DNA of 64,000 nt, from the NCBI GenBank assembly GCA_013115135.1, contig JABANP010000110.1, forward strand, positions 1-64,000, written 5' to 3'. Below are positions 1 to 20,100 of the stretch, piece after piece. This DNA is from Perkinsus olseni. Lineage: Eukaryota > Perkinsozoa > Perkinsida > Perkinsidae. The stretch's first letter is position 1, and the number at the start of each line of letters is the position of its first letter. The notes below the pieces were generated by a model, which saw only the letters and a list, made by a program, of their open reading frames with translations, did not search any database and was not told where the DNA came from. A program made the position numbers and the translations under genes.

Positions 1-819
1 GCCGTGGCGCAAGATCTTCCTCCTATAGTCATAATCAATATATGGCGACGTCACCAAGTTCTTCAGCCACTTGCCAGGATGTAACTGACGAACCTCTCAC
101 GGCAAGGCCCTTTGAAGCACCAACACGAGGCCTCCCCCACGCAGCAGACCGAGCGCCTCCCCTTATTCTCCACCCATCATTAACCGAAGAACAAAACTCC
201 TGATTGTTCAGTGTAACCGAAAAGTCGCTATATCGATACGTCTTCATCCCAGCCATCTTCTTCACGCCGACTCATCGCTCGATCTCGACATGCTGCGTGC
301 GCGAGGAGGACCTGCAGAGCGTAGCCGCTAATATCACCACCTCCAACGATGCCACTTGCGTGCTAGCAGAGAGCCTCCCGGAGAGGCACTTCACAACATC
401 GACTGCTAGTCATTGCATATCACAGAAAATCAGCAACGAAACCCCACGCGTGCAGGAGATGCACCCGTCACGCGGAGAGTGTCGTTTTCTCGTCACGCAA
501 AGATCGCATAATCGCGGAGAAAGGAAGTCAAAAGACTCGGCGTCACGTGGGCTTGAACGTAGGCAACTTCACCACAATTTTCAGCGCGGACTAATTACAC
601 GGCGCGTGAAAAACATTTTATTTTCTCACGCCTTCTCAACCTGCGAAAAACCTGAGTTTCGCGATGTGTGATATTAACTTGTGTTTTCCAATGGGAAATT
701 CTCATGACCGACAGAACTACCACTGTCATCCGAGGAGCCTACGTATATGCTCATCTATCTTCTGCCAAAGTCGAGCTAAGATACCCCGAATTTTACCAGA
801 GTATCATTCAAGTTAAATA
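1..819. other. No recognised gene; 3' flank of CWC22
   Basis: Several short open frames occur on both strands, but none resembles a known protein or shows exon-like joins. A sequence near 755-785 (TCTTCTGCCAAAGTCGAGCT followed by AAGATAC) recurs in diverged form at 9205-9232, inside the ArfGAP gene. It is therefore a short dispersed repeat. Confidence 0.4.
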
Positions 820-3800
820 CTAAAGAGTGACGCATCCTACTCTCACTTCACGTAAACCAAAGATTCCTCCGCCCGCAACCCTACTCATATCACGATCCCG
901 CGGCCTGGACCTTCTACCCTCCCTTCTCTCACGACGACCCGGACTTCTCCTGTCACCTCTTCCCTCGCTGTAACGACGAGGCCTCGAGCCGTCTCTCCTC
1001 CCCACCGGGCTTGGACTTTTACTATCACGATGCCCTCGACTCAAACTCTTGCCGTACCGCATTTCCCCCGAATCACGATTATCATCCCTGCTCGGACTTC
1101 TCCTGTCTCTCCTCTCACCAGCCGGCACACGATCCTCCCGACTCGGACTCCTCCTGTTATCCCTTCTCCCTGAACCACGACCGTTCCGACTCGGACTTCT
1201 CCTGTCCTCCCTCCTACCGTCTCCACTAGGACTTCTCCTATCACCCCTCCTCCGACGCTCTCGGCTTTCACTTCTGTCCCTTACCCCGACCAGGGCCGGA
1301 CTTCTTCCCGAGCCGCGACGGTTGCCGCTCGGACTTCTTCTCCTCTCAGCTGTCCTATCCTTCCGACCAGGACTTCTATCATCCTTCCTGCCCGAATCCC
1401 GACCATCCCGGCTACTCGGACTTCTTCTGTCCCTTCTACCTATCGGGCTCGGACTTCTTCTCTCACCACCCCTCCTCGAGGCCCGACGCTCTCCACTAGG
1501 ACTCCTCCCGTCATTCCTTCTCCCCGAATCCCGATGACCCCGGCTCGGACTCCTATCCTTCCTCGCAACCGGGCTCGGACTTCTTCTACCCTTCCTCCGG
1601 GTCACGCCAGGACTTTCTCTCCCTCTCTCGCGACGCCTAGATCCCCTCCTCGGGCTCCTCTCCTCACTTTTCACTCTCGTCTGCCGCCTAGTAGAAGACC
1701 GTCGTCTGCTCGGAGACCGGCCCTCCTCCTCCGAAGACTCGCTATCTCCACTACTGCTAGAATCAGAGTCCGATGACGATGATGAGCCTGCCAGGGAAGG
1801 AAGAATACAATACAGCCCGGTCTCAACCGACTGAACCAATACCATGACACCAAATTCGAGTTCGCGTGACCCACAGTCAGGTCGCGCTCTGATACCAGGA
1901 AAACGCACCTCCCCAAGAAGGTGAGGAGAATACTTATATAGTTAGAAACGAGGTAACGCCATTCCGCAAGGGAACCGTCCCATCTCTGAGGGATCAGGGT
2001 GAATCGCAGGCTTTCGCGACGTCACCCGCTGCTCTTAAATTCGCCCAAGGAAAATAAGAGAATCTTGCAACATTTTTCGTATCCCGGGTAACATCTTATT
2101 ATAATACGAGAGTTCCAGGAAAGTCCTCGTAACTACGTACGCCAAAAAAGCACTTCCGAGAATCTTAGGTCGACCATGGGCGATCACAAAAGATACGCAA
2201 CAGCCACCACAACTTACTATCATCATCACTGCTGCTCTCATCCTCAGATGAGGACGTGTCACCATCAGCAACCTCAGCCGCGGTGCGCTCAGCAGCTTCC
2301 CTCGCTTGGACCTGCCCACCCGACGCTGAGGTCTCCCAAAGGGACAATCACAACCCACCTCCTGTAACAGCTGCCGATGCTTCTTCGTCAACGCTCCCAG
2401 GCCAATAGCCGAGAAGAAGTTGATGGCGAATCTAAGGTTGACCATGGGCAGATACAGAACAGGTTGCACAACCGACCTCATATGATGCGTCGTATCCTTC
2501 GGTAAGACACCCCCCAAGGCTTGTTCATAGTTGGAGTCATTGAGACGGTGGTAGAGCTTACGCAGGCCCCAGACCTGCCAAGAACAGAGAAACTTGGAAT
2601 CTTGCAATACTCGTGATGATAGTGGCACGCACGAGCACATGAGAAAAAAGAAAAATGACTTTTCATAGGAATCTTGCATCCTGTTCCACTCGACCAATTC
2701 GCTTTTCAAGCGCAAGTAACGTATCCAAGGTTGATCCTAGTAAGATACACACAAGGTCACGATGCACCCCCGCGGAAGGTAAGATTCCAGTATCATCACC
2801 CCCAACCTCACCTCGCTCAAATATTGGAAGAGATTCTTAATAAAGATACGTGTAGCCGACGTTGTCGTCTCCTCCGTCAGCTGAATGCACTTCAACACCT
2901 AAAACAAAAACTGCCAAAAAACGCTCCAAGAAACTTCGCTCCGCCTTCCTACCTCCCAACTGATAGCATCACTCGCCAAAAGATGACCGTAGAACTTGGC
3001 CACATTTCGAATCTTATTTGTCTCCATTCTGTGGCAAGTCTCGTACTGGTCCAGGAAATTAGCTTCGAAATTCTGCCGATAGACTTCCACCAGACGACAC
3101 AGTCGCTCAGCCTGAACAAGCAACAAACGGAGGGTGGTGACCAAGCGAGTATCCTGCGCGCACTCCAAAGATTTTGCCAAGGCAAAATTCACGCATTCTA
3201 GCTGTCGGAAACGGAAAAAATCGCAAAAATTTTCCAAATTTTTCGTCGTCTCCAGCGCCCCCTCCCCTTCACTTATGACACAGTAGTGGAAATGATACAA
3301 AAATCTCATCAAGCTGCCTCAGCAAGTTGCCGAATAGAAGATGACAGCTGACAGCAACCACCATCAGAGAACTCCTATTCCTCTCCGCCGCTACTCAGCG
3401 TTCCCCTCGACCCACCTGGAGCGCATAGAAGCTATTGAACGTTCTTTCCATCGCACAACAATCGATCAGCATGGTACATATCTGACAAAAATGTGAAACA
3501 AAATGCGCTTCGCTCCGCTAGAAACGTATCTTACCTCCTTCTCTTGACCTTCCCGGATATTGAGGCTGAGAATCTTGTGCACGCACTCTTCGAAATTTAC
3601 AGACGACATGATACACAGATACACTGAAAAATCAAGAAATAATTTCATGGCGCGCGGGAATAACAACTTTCAGGAAATAATTTAGTGGCGCGCGGGAATA
3701 ACAACTTTCAGGAAATAATTTCGTGGCGCGCGGGAATAACAGCAATCAGAAAAATAATTTTGTGGCGCGCGGGAACAACAACGAGTTAACGCGGCAATTC

Positions 3801-6800
3801 AAGAGGTACCCCTTCTCAAGATTCTGCGCAAGCCTAGCTTCAACCTTGGATACCCTCCTTACCTGTTCGACGTAGATCCACAGTAGCCTGTTCAGTATAA
3901 TCAACAATCTCCTGGGTGGCCTTCGGCTGCTCCCCTTCTTCCCCTTCTTCCTCTTCCTCCGCTTCGCTGTCCTCAGACGACGATGATGACGATGATTCTG
4001 AACAACATCAGTCAACTATCTCGGCTCCCTCGGCCATATACTCATTCACGCGCAGTCACTACCAATACCACAATTCTACCAACTCCTAACCGAGCTCGAA
4101 CCCATAGGAGCTCTCGAAATTTTCCTCACGTTTCAAAAAATAAAAAAATTTCAGGGCGAAAAATCCTGCCAAGTTCTCTCGGTCTCTCACCAGTGACTTC
4201 ACCGCCGTTCGTATGCATCGATGGGTCACTCAGTTGAGAGAGTAGTCCGTAGCCCTCACGTGACGCTACGATATTTCACGCAGTCGGCACGTTTTGTAGA
4301 TTTTTCGCGATTTGCCAATCAAAATGGCACGCACTTTACAATACCACACCTTTTTCAACTCGCAACCTCGACATCTTCCGACCGTTATACGAAAAATACA
4401 ATCCAGAATACCACACATCCGCCAACTCACAATCTCGACACCCCCACCGCAACTGCCTACCACCATCACTCTCCCCCTCCGATTCGCTGCTTTCTCCTTC
4501 TAGCAGCGACTTACTGAAGGTCCTCCACTCACCCTCTTCCTGCTTGTACCTCCACAAAGATACGCTACACGCATGAATGACAAAATTGGTCGACCTACTG
4601 CTCGGGCGCCTCAGCTCGGAAAATATTCAGAATATTTTCACCGTCAATCTGGCCATCTCTGATAGCAACATCATGCGTATACCTAGCATCAACCAAAGAT
4701 ACGCTCGCACATCCGATACCATAACTTCCCCAACTCCTACTGATCTTCCTCATCAATCAACTCCAGCTCCGGTACCACCCCAATATGATCCGGCGCGAAG
4801 TTCTGTCTCAGAATAGAGAAGAAGTTTTCGATAGCGTATTGGACTCTCTTGTTGTCCAGCTGGCCTGAACAAACATAACAATCCCATGCATCACCCAAAC
4901 CCAAGGCAATAATCACCGTATCCGAAATGGCCGAGCAGGAAGCCTCAAAACTCGAAGGAAGCCCTCCTACAACAAGTTGCGCTCTCTAACCCGTGGGACT
5001 CGTCTTCAAAATTTTCACCCGAGCCGCGGTTCCGAGAATATACGCTCATTATCACTACCTTCATGAAGTATCTTCCTCAATCTCGAGGTGAGAATCATCA
5101 TAGCCTTCTTATTCAGCTCTTGCAGTACTTGGCCACATTCCGTCAGCAGCTGGCAGCACACCTCAACACTATCAGTCGTGAGTTCCTCCAAGAACAACAG
5201 ACACACTCTCATGATCGTGAACCTGTCGAGGGACAGCAAATAACGGATGGGGAGGGAGCATAGAAGTAAATTTTAACCATGAAAGTACATCACGTTCGAT
5301 GCACCGAATCAGAAAGTAGAGTAAATACTCGCTTCACCTTTTACGCATTTTTCACCTTCCAAATGTGAATTTCACGATGTGCAATTTCTCACCAAAATTT
5401 CCTAAATCGCCGGTAAAACTCCAAACCGACTAAGTTCCATCCATGTGCTCACTCCCTTCAGAATTGCGTGGACTTCTCAAAGCCTATCTTTTCCTCACTT
5501 AACCCGAGCTCAGAAACCTCGCGTATTCCATTACGGTAAAGACCGAAAGTCCAACAAATGCCCGATACGACTCGTTATGATTCTCCCTTAAAATCAGAGA
5601 CAAGGAAAGAGATTGCAACAATCAACGACATCTTACTCAGAGATGACCTTCTGGTTCATGAGATGAGCTAGCATCTTGCAGGCCGCCGTGAGCACGATCT
5701 TGTCGTTTCTCGCATATGCACGACTGAGGGAAGAAGGAAAACAACATGAACAAGAGACACGAGAATATCTCAAACCAAACGAACGACCATCGCTCGGTAT
5801 ACGTCAGAACGAACCACCTATTGGGCGAAAGAAGCCGAAGAACGACGACACTCCCGCACGCAAATTTCGCCATGAGGATTCAAACGACGCTGAAAGTAGT
5901 TGATCTGATAAGAACAAAATAAGCCCCTCAGACATACCGGAACATCAGAGCGGTTCGATTGGCGATGAGTTCGCCAACTTCGGGAAGTCGGGAATTCACC
6001 ACAGCCACCAATGCCGCATAGACATGAGTAAACCCTGGTGAGGCCTAAAGAAAAGAGAAGGTTTCTGAACGTCCACTCTATAAATAACGCTTTCAGAATG
6101 CTCAGGGAAGAATCATTCCCATTCTGCCAAAATGGGTGGTAGTAAGATCCATCAACACTTCACGAGGCACATCGGTTTCGAGTCTAACTGAACCGGAACC
6201 GGCGTTGGACTATAAACTCACACCCATCAGTACTCCATCAATTTCAGGTTTTGATCGACGCGAGAAGCGCAAGGATCAAGCTAAGATCCGCAATAAGATT
6301 ATCAGCTCGGAAAATATACAATACAAACTCTCTCCCTACCATAAATTAACCGATTCGTAACATCTGAACTCTCATCAAGACACAAAGTTTAACACATCCA
6401 CTCCTTCGCGTCAAACATTCACCTCGCTACAATCTCTCAAGAGCTAGGAAAATCCAGTATGCGTCTTTCCGACTGTCGAAATCCGACGTTAGGACCAACT
6501 TCTCCTAATAACCTCAACCCCCACGCCCTCATTACCATCTGAGCTCTCAGTACTGCCCTAGCGAACAGGCCCTTCCCTCTCAGCAAGTTCAACGTGAAAA
6601 GCTCTCCTCTGACGATATCCTTAATATTGCCAACGGACACTTTATTAACCAGCCCATTAATAGACTTCCTCAACGCCTCCCATTCCTGACGTTGAACCTC
6701 CGGACCTGCACTTCAATAATGAAAAGACTGCCAAGACAAGCCCGTCCTCACCGAAAGGTTGCTTTGCTTCTTTAGCGGCTTCCGCCTGCATCCTAGCTAG

Positions 6801-7313
6801 TTTGAAGGGGGGTATGTATACACCACCAGAACGACCTGAGAATGGTGATGATGAGGAGGACATATTCTCCCCCAAGCCGAGGTTCCAGAGACTTCCGAGG
6901 ATGTGTGATAGCCAGGTGGCACACCAAAATTCTCACAACTCTCGGCCACTCTTCCATTTTCCAAACACACACATTCACAACTCTCCAACACACCTTTACG
7001 ATTCATACCACAACTTACACGAATCCCCACCAGTTCATATTTCCTGTCGAAACTTTCTCCCCGCTACCTCTCCATATTTTATACCAAAACATTCACAACT
7101 CTTAAATAGGCCCCAATAACCAAACAAACGCACTCACAACTCCTCAATACTTCATATTTCATACCACAACATCCCCAACTCCCCACTACCCAAGTTTTCC
7201 AGTTGTCTCTTCTTCCTCTCCACAGCATCAACTTCGGGCTTCTGACCCTCACCGCCAGCAGCAGCAGCGGCGGCAGCATCGGGCGCCGCTGACCCTTCCT
7301 GTGGTGAACTCAT
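820..7313 (-). CDS. CWC22: Pre-mRNA-splicing factor CWC22 (MIF4G + MA3 + RS tail), multi-exon
   Basis: CWC22 is a spliceosome component that recruits eIF4A3 to pre-mRNA so that exon-junction complexes can be loaded. The first exon (7313-7190) starts MSSPQEG; exon 2 (6835-6752) gives RSGGVYIPPFKLARMQ, and exon 3 (from 6705) gives WEALRKSINGLVNKV, the start of the MIF4G domain. Further MIF4G exons lie near 6030, 5690 and 5240 (TDSVEVCCQLLTECG). Then come an acidic Ser/Glu linker (about 4530 and 4000), MSSVNFEECVHKIL (3600), LIDCCAMERTF (3470), QYETCHRMETNKIRNVAKF (3040), LTEETTTSATRIFIKNLFQ (2880) and RFAINFFSAIGLGALT (2400), which are MA3 signatures. The last exon (about 1815-820) is an RS-rich tail with many RRSPS repeats. 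Every intron I checked joins in frame with GT-AG ends. The coordinates are the outer limits; the introns are included. The 3' end is taken at the stop of the RS exon and could shift if a further exon exists. Confidence 0.92.
3992..4462 (-). repeat. CWC22 intron with three introner-like motif copies
   Basis: Between the exon ending in an SESEGESDG-like acidic stretch and the next Ser/Glu exon, the sense strand carries motif copies near 4425 (GTGAGTTGGCGGATGTGTGG), 4370 (GAGTTGAAAAAGGTGTGGTA) and 4095 (AGGAGTTGGTAGAATTGTGG). The first two are in tandem at roughly 50-bp spacing. Confidence 0.55.
4683..4740 (-). repeat. 58-nt CWC22 intron carrying the introner-like motif at its 5' end
   Basis: The intron starts GTAGGAGTTGGGGAAG, continues TTATGGTATCGG and ends TTGATGCTAG. 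The exons on either side join in phase 2 to give a DQYTHD stretch matching the CWC22 family, so the splice sites are well supported. The motif therefore lies at the 5' splice site itself. Confidence 0.75.
6836..7189 (-). repeat. CWC22 intron 1 made of tandem introner-like motifs
   Basis: This intron runs from GTAGTGGGGAGTTGGGG at 7189 to the AG before the VYIPP exon. It contains about six diverged copies of one unit: GAGTTGnGAA followed by a GTGGTAT-like block (near 7180, 7130, 7105, 7010, 6980 and 6930). It looks like an intron that grew by repeated insertion of the same short element on the sense strand. Confidence 0.6.
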
Positions 7314-7495
7314 CCAAATCGGAAGAGATTCGAAATGGAACTGCAACAGTCTCTCTCAGACCTCTTCAAAAAACGCAAACGTTTTACAAAAATCCCATCA
7401 GAAAAGTCTCAGCTAGACACGCCCGTTCGTGTAGTAGCGGAAGGTGTATATAATTTTATGCTACCAACACAGCAGCAACCAGCTCGCAGAGACAA

Positions 7496-15390
<7,895 letters not shown>

Positions 15391-15404
15391 CGTGTGCAGT
15401 GCAC

Positions 15405-15600
15405 ACGTGTCCAGTGACTGGACAGAACACCACAGGGTGATCTGGAAGGAGCCTGTGACTTCTATCGCAAGAACCTCAAACGCTATATGCAGTCGATCAA
15501 CTTGGCGCATACAGCACATATCATCTGGTAGTACCAGACTGGTACAACAAAGGAGAAGACAGAATCGGCTCAGCAGCAAATTGGTTCGGTAAACGAACCA
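15405..15600 (+). repeat. Dispersed repeat module, copy 1
   Basis: This copy aligns with 36466-36650 over ACTGGACAGAACAC, GGAGCCTGT, CTTCTATCGCAAGAACCTCA, CGCTATATGCAGTCGATCAA and GAAGACAGAATCGGCTCAG. In the second copy the frame reads as a peptide containing FYRKNLKRYMQSIN, so this is probably debris of a coding mobile element. This copy carries an extra hairpin CTGGTA-G-TACCAG at 15525-15537. Confidence 0.6.
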
Positions 15601-15751
15601 ATGTGAATCATCGCGTCACCAATACATAGTCATATACAGGACGACTTATACTCATTCTTCAACAAGAATGGTCCTGGGACTTGAGGTAACGAGTTTCGAG
15701 TGAGATTATGTGAAGGACCATACATGTATAGATGCATGATACATTTTAGTA

Positions 15752-17161
15752 TTACGAGTCGAATATGACTCCATATGCATAAATGCCGTTCTCTTCGAGA
15801 CCCCGAGTAACCTCTCGGGTAGCCTTCATATTAGAGATGAATACCACGGCTTCGAAACCACCAGATTCCCACAGGTTTCTTGCCACTTGGACTAAATCTG
15901 GACGACCCAACTCCTGTGTGTCGTGGATGATGGCCGTGGGGTCCACTCTCGTTATGGTTGCCATGATAGCTGAGCCGTAGGTCTCCAAAGGCGCTCGAGC
16001 AGACCATACGATCTTTACCGGGTGGCTTGGCTGTTCTACGAAGAGACTCAGGCAAGGCCCTATACCAGAGCCAGTGGCCATGACTATACATGGCCTGAAG
16101 AGCTTCACCACTCGAACCGTCCCGAACTGCGGAAGCCCTCGCGTCCAGATCCTAGTCGGCGGGTTGTCGATAATTCGGCCTGACCAGTCCCCCGCGCGAG
16201 AGATGATAATAGAGAAACCTTTCTGATCCACATGCCAGACCTTCTTCCCTTCCTCGCTCAGGCCCTTGATGGAGCTTCGAATGTTCGGTATCACCGCAAA
16301 TGCATGCGTCTCGCGCAGAGGCGAGTCAGTGATTCGAACAGCCTGTCCGAATGATACAACTCTATGCCCAAAGTTGAGGACGAGCGCGTGGGAAGAGAGT
16401 CGCCGACACTCAACCACACGCTTCCTCAGATGTAGCCAAGGGAAAATAACAAAGCCGGTGATGAGAGAGACCTCCCACACACGGACATCAGCAAGAAATA
16501 GTTTCCAGAAATTCGAATGGGAGAGCAAAGCATCTTCTCTGACTGTCAATATCAGCTGTATCCAGAATATCAACAGAAGTGCCCAGGCACAGTAGCGATG
16601 CACGCATTCGAAGCAGTTGTGGTGCAGCCTGCGCATAAATGGCAGGGCGAAGAGTATGATAAAGACCATTGAAGAGAGTACGAAACACGAGCTCAAGATG
16701 CGCATGATAGTAGCATCACTCTTCTGGCACAGTTTGATGATGAGGGCAACATACCAAATCAGCGCTGCCGAAGCAGAGGCCCTGTGGATGGTTCCATAAT
16801 AACAATAAACTCGTCCGAAGTGCCTCCTTATCGACAGCGGGGGGTGAGTAGACTTATCGACGAACAGCACGAAGAGAGAGTTAACGAAATACTCATTCCT
16901 CATCACGACTGTGAGAAGCAGGTACGTCGTAACCGCAACCGAACTTGTGTAGACACCAGGCTGCAGAAATATTTCTACCAAAGCGAAGATCAAAATGTTC
17001 AGAACAGCTACGAGTAAGAAAACTCTGAAAAATGGCGTGAAGTGCCCCTTCGTGTGGCGAGCTTCACGAGAAGGATAGAGGGGCATGCGGGAGATGGTAC
17101 CTGGAATAATATGTAGCAATCTCCCTGACTCAGGGGCCCTGAGAAAGTATGGACGTTTCAA
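15752..17161 (-). CDS. Membrane flavo-oxidoreductase, ferric-reductase/TmpA-like, intronless
   Basis: The 469-aa open frame has several predicted membrane helices in its first half (FFRVFLLVAVLNILIFALVE, YLLLTVV, AALIWYVALII, ILSSCFVLSSMVFIILF, YCAWALLLIFWIQLILTV). Histidines sit in the HHNCFECVHRYCAW and GTIHRAS segments. The second half is soluble and resembles the FAD/NAD(P)H-binding part of ferredoxin-reductase-type enzymes: RPCIVMATGSGIGPCLSLF is the nucleotide-binding Gly-rich loop. By architecture it should move electrons from NAD(P)H across a membrane. The nearest family I recognise is the fungal TmpA group of ferric-reductase-like proteins. The single-exon structure contrasts with the intron-dense genes to the left and fits transfer or retroposition. 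The substrate is unknown. A start at the internal Met of MPLYPSREARH is also possible. Confidence 0.7.
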   Translation of the reverse strand: MKRPYFLRAPESGRLLHIIPGTISRMPLYPSREARHTKGHFTPFFRVFLLVAVLNILIFALVEIFLQPGVYTSSVAVTTYLLLTVVMRNEYFVNSLFVLFVDKSTHPPLSIRRHFGRVYCYYGTIHRASASAALIWYVALIIKLCQKSDATIMRILSSCFVLSSMVFIILFALPFMRRLHHNCFECVHRYCAWALLLIFWIQLILTVREDALLSHSNFWKLFLADVRVWEVSLITGFVIFPWLHLRKRVVECRRLSSHALVLNFGHRVVSFGQAVRITDSPLRETHAFAVIPNIRSSIKGLSEEGKKVWHVDQKGFSIIISRAGDWSGRIIDNPPTRIWTRGLPQFGTVRVVKLFRPCIVMATGSGIGPCLSLFVEQPSHPVKIVWSARAPLETYGSAIMATITRVDPTAIIHDTQELGRPDLVQVARNLWESGGFEAVVFISNMKATREVTRGLEENGIYAYGVIFDS

Positions 17162-17164
17162 TGA

Positions 17165-20100
17165 ATTTCAAACTTTACCGTTTAACGGTTTCATTTAGAA
17201 CGAAGCTATCCTGTGACTGAGACTCTGAACGGTTCATTTTGCTCTCAAGTGCAGATTGGTCAATGGCGTAGGGTCCAATGCGTTGAAACCCGGGCTCATG
17301 GGGAGCACGGGAGGGAGAAAGAAAAATGGTGCGACTTACAGCGTTCAGCGCGACGCTCATGTATGCGCGCAAGTGATCGACCAACCGAGGACGCCCGACG
17401 AATCAAAAGCTTTTTGATCGCACGGTAAGCCGCAGAGTCGGTGTTGGATACCGTGAGCGCGCTCGTTCGTAGAAGTGTCGAATCCTGGTGTCCCACGCAG
17501 CGTGGGCCACGCTGACAGACCGCCGTACGATCGAGCTGCTATCATGCGACTGCAACTATTGCATGGACTTCTCAACTTCATCGTTCATACGCAACGAATT
17601 GCTGTGTGATAGAGGGATCTCCCTGCCCCGGGTGGACAGCCTAGGTAACTATGGCTGCTCAATATCTCGTTACATTGGGGCAGCACAAATTGTGCAGCCT
17701 GTGCGAAGTAGAGTCTACTTAGTAGACAGTAATTGACGGGCACCAAAGACTTAGGCGTAGCCGATATGTATATGCATCAAATGATCGGTTTCAGTTAGAG
17801 ACTCTAACTTAGAATCGTTCGAGGTATATTGTTGATACTCCTGGCAACCTAGTTGTGCGCAAGTCGAGTATTATCTTGTATATGCATTGGGCCTTTGGGA
17901 TTGTGTTGCCAGAGTTATTATCATCGACTACCTAAAGTACGAATCAACGACCCGGTCACGGCTTAGAGTGTACGTCCGCAATCGATTGATATTGTTTCGT
18001 GCATGCAGAGCACATGCCTCTTCTGAATTAAACCCGAAGCGTTCGACGTGGGTAAAACCAAGAGCGAGGGGACGCCCTCCCTCTTGTGTCCGGATGCGAC
18101 ACAAGTTGTGGGACAGACTGTTGGGCCCTACAGCAAGCTAGGCAACTGCCTTATTACCTATTCAGCCTTCGAATTGTGGTTTCTCCTTCTGCGCGAGGAA
18201 ATTCAAGGAGCCTCGCCGCCTACTCGGAAGCTATGTCTTCCCTTCATCTGAGCCGTGCCTCAGGAAGAACTTCGTGTCTTCGTCTCGTTTTCTAGGCGTT
18301 GGAGTCTATTCTTCTTGACGTACGCGTCCCCTCTGAACCTCTGAGAATGAATTCACAGAGTTGGGGTCGAGTTTTGGTTTCTTCGGGAACTCGAGGCTAT
18401 CTTCACTCTTTTACAGTAGCTGTTCGGCGGGGTGGTCGTGGATTCTCCTTGGTCTCTTCTAGCGTTTTGAGTTTTCGCTAAGTAGATAGTCCGACTGATG
18501 ACGGACCGTCATTGACGGTAGTGAGCTTGGAGTAGCTCGATGTTCAAATCGTCCGCGTGGCCCGATTTTGAATCTGACTTGGTGGAAATTGACCCAAGTT
18601 GGTGGCTTCCTGAGAGGTCGAGGTCGAGGTCGATACAGTCTCGTGGCTTCTGCACGGGTCTTAGTCTTTGTCGGCGGCCACTTCTGTATGTGCGTAAATT
18701 GTGCGAATCTCATGATCCGCAAGATTGGTCTTAACGCCGGTCCGTTCGAGGACTAGGTGACCTACTCTAGGCCAGTAACAATCGACACAGTTGTCCTGAC
18801 CATTCCGGATGCAGTCCGCAGATTGGACCATCCGAGTCGGAAAATCCGACCTTATGCAGCAACATTGGCTGCCAAGCTGCTCCTGTCATAAGTACGAGAC
18901 TGCAGTTCATCTGAGTGATGCGATCGCTTCGGGTAGGGCGATAAGTCCCATAGATGCTTCGAGCATCAGCACGATTTTGACAGAACCTCATTCAGGCTCC
19001 ATGATGCCTTTCCTGCGCTCACTCCTCTAAACCTGTCCTGAGCGACACAGATCGCCTAGAGCTATCAGGTCGGCCGTAGGGCAGTAACTGGGCTGTTTAG
19101 TCTGATCAGCAACGTTGCAGCGACATTGTGGCCTTGCTCTTCGTGGCAAAAGCTTCCTGCGAGTTCCAGGCTCTGGACTCTAGGGACGACTTTCCTTCAG
19201 GCTCCAGAAGGGCATTCATCATGAATGATTCATGATGGCCCCCCCCTTCGGAGTGTGGCGGCTTACCTCCAATGGGAGGCTCCTGAAGGCAGCCATCGAG
19301 GTAGCAGCTTGAGATCGATCAGTTATCGACCAAGTCTATCTATTTGGTTGTTATATCGTTCCTACCGGGCTGTTTGCGCTGGCCCAGTTGGGCTCTAGTC
19401 TTGCGGCTGAATGCTAATCGCTAGCGACTTGAAGGAGCTTGGGGAAAGTGCTTTGACCCGGTAGGCCCTGGGATCACCATTCCGACTGGTCCAGTCGCGA
19501 TCTCATGCCTCCAGCTCGGGCACTGTGGTTCGCTTGCCCACCACCTCGCAGTGGTTGTCACAGTTCTGGCACCTGAGCCGCCGCCCCTTTCTGGGGCAAG
19601 CCGTTTGACACGGCTCTCGGCTGCTTTGAGATGCCTCACGAGTGACAGCCTGCTGCACAGTGCACACTGCACTGTTCGGGCTTCGGAACCACCTCCTCCC
19701 AGTCCCCCGCGGCTACGGTTTTGTTCAGAGCACTTTGCGGCCCGGACTTCCTTTGTTGCGTCACATCTTGGATTGATGATGGAAAATGTGAGGAACATAA
19801 GTAGAAGGCCGAAAAGTATGGCATTATCAGCGTTGTTTCTCTTCATTGCCTCTTAAAAAATGCGATCAGCATAGCTGTACGCAAAGTTTGGAGCCTTTCC
19901 TTTCCTCCTTTCCGTCCCCGAGGCGGCGTATCCTGTCGCGAGTGTCGAGGAGATGTATGTGAAAGAGAAACGGCGTCCAGTTCAGCTGTAGAGCCACAGG
20001 TAAGAGCCGAGAAAGTTGCACACTTCGCCCAAGCATTGTGTCTAATGAGCAAGGAGACATCTCGTGACGTACGAAATTGCGGGCGCGAAAATGGCGTAGA

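Noticed and set aside
1011..1776. Plus-strand open frames of 72-162 codons opposite the CWC22 RS exon
   Set aside because: They are antisense shadows of a repetitive RS-coding exon, which has homology support on the minus strand.
4683..4740. Apparent non-canonical GG-AG intron in CWC22
   Set aside because: A base-by-base recount shows the exon ends in GATCA and the intron is an ordinary GT-AG with phase 2.
19421..19846. Candidate secreted protein on the minus strand (hydrophobic N-terminus ILFGLLLMFLTFSII)
   Set aside because: The rest is Gly/Arg-rich low complexity, with no family match and no exon support.
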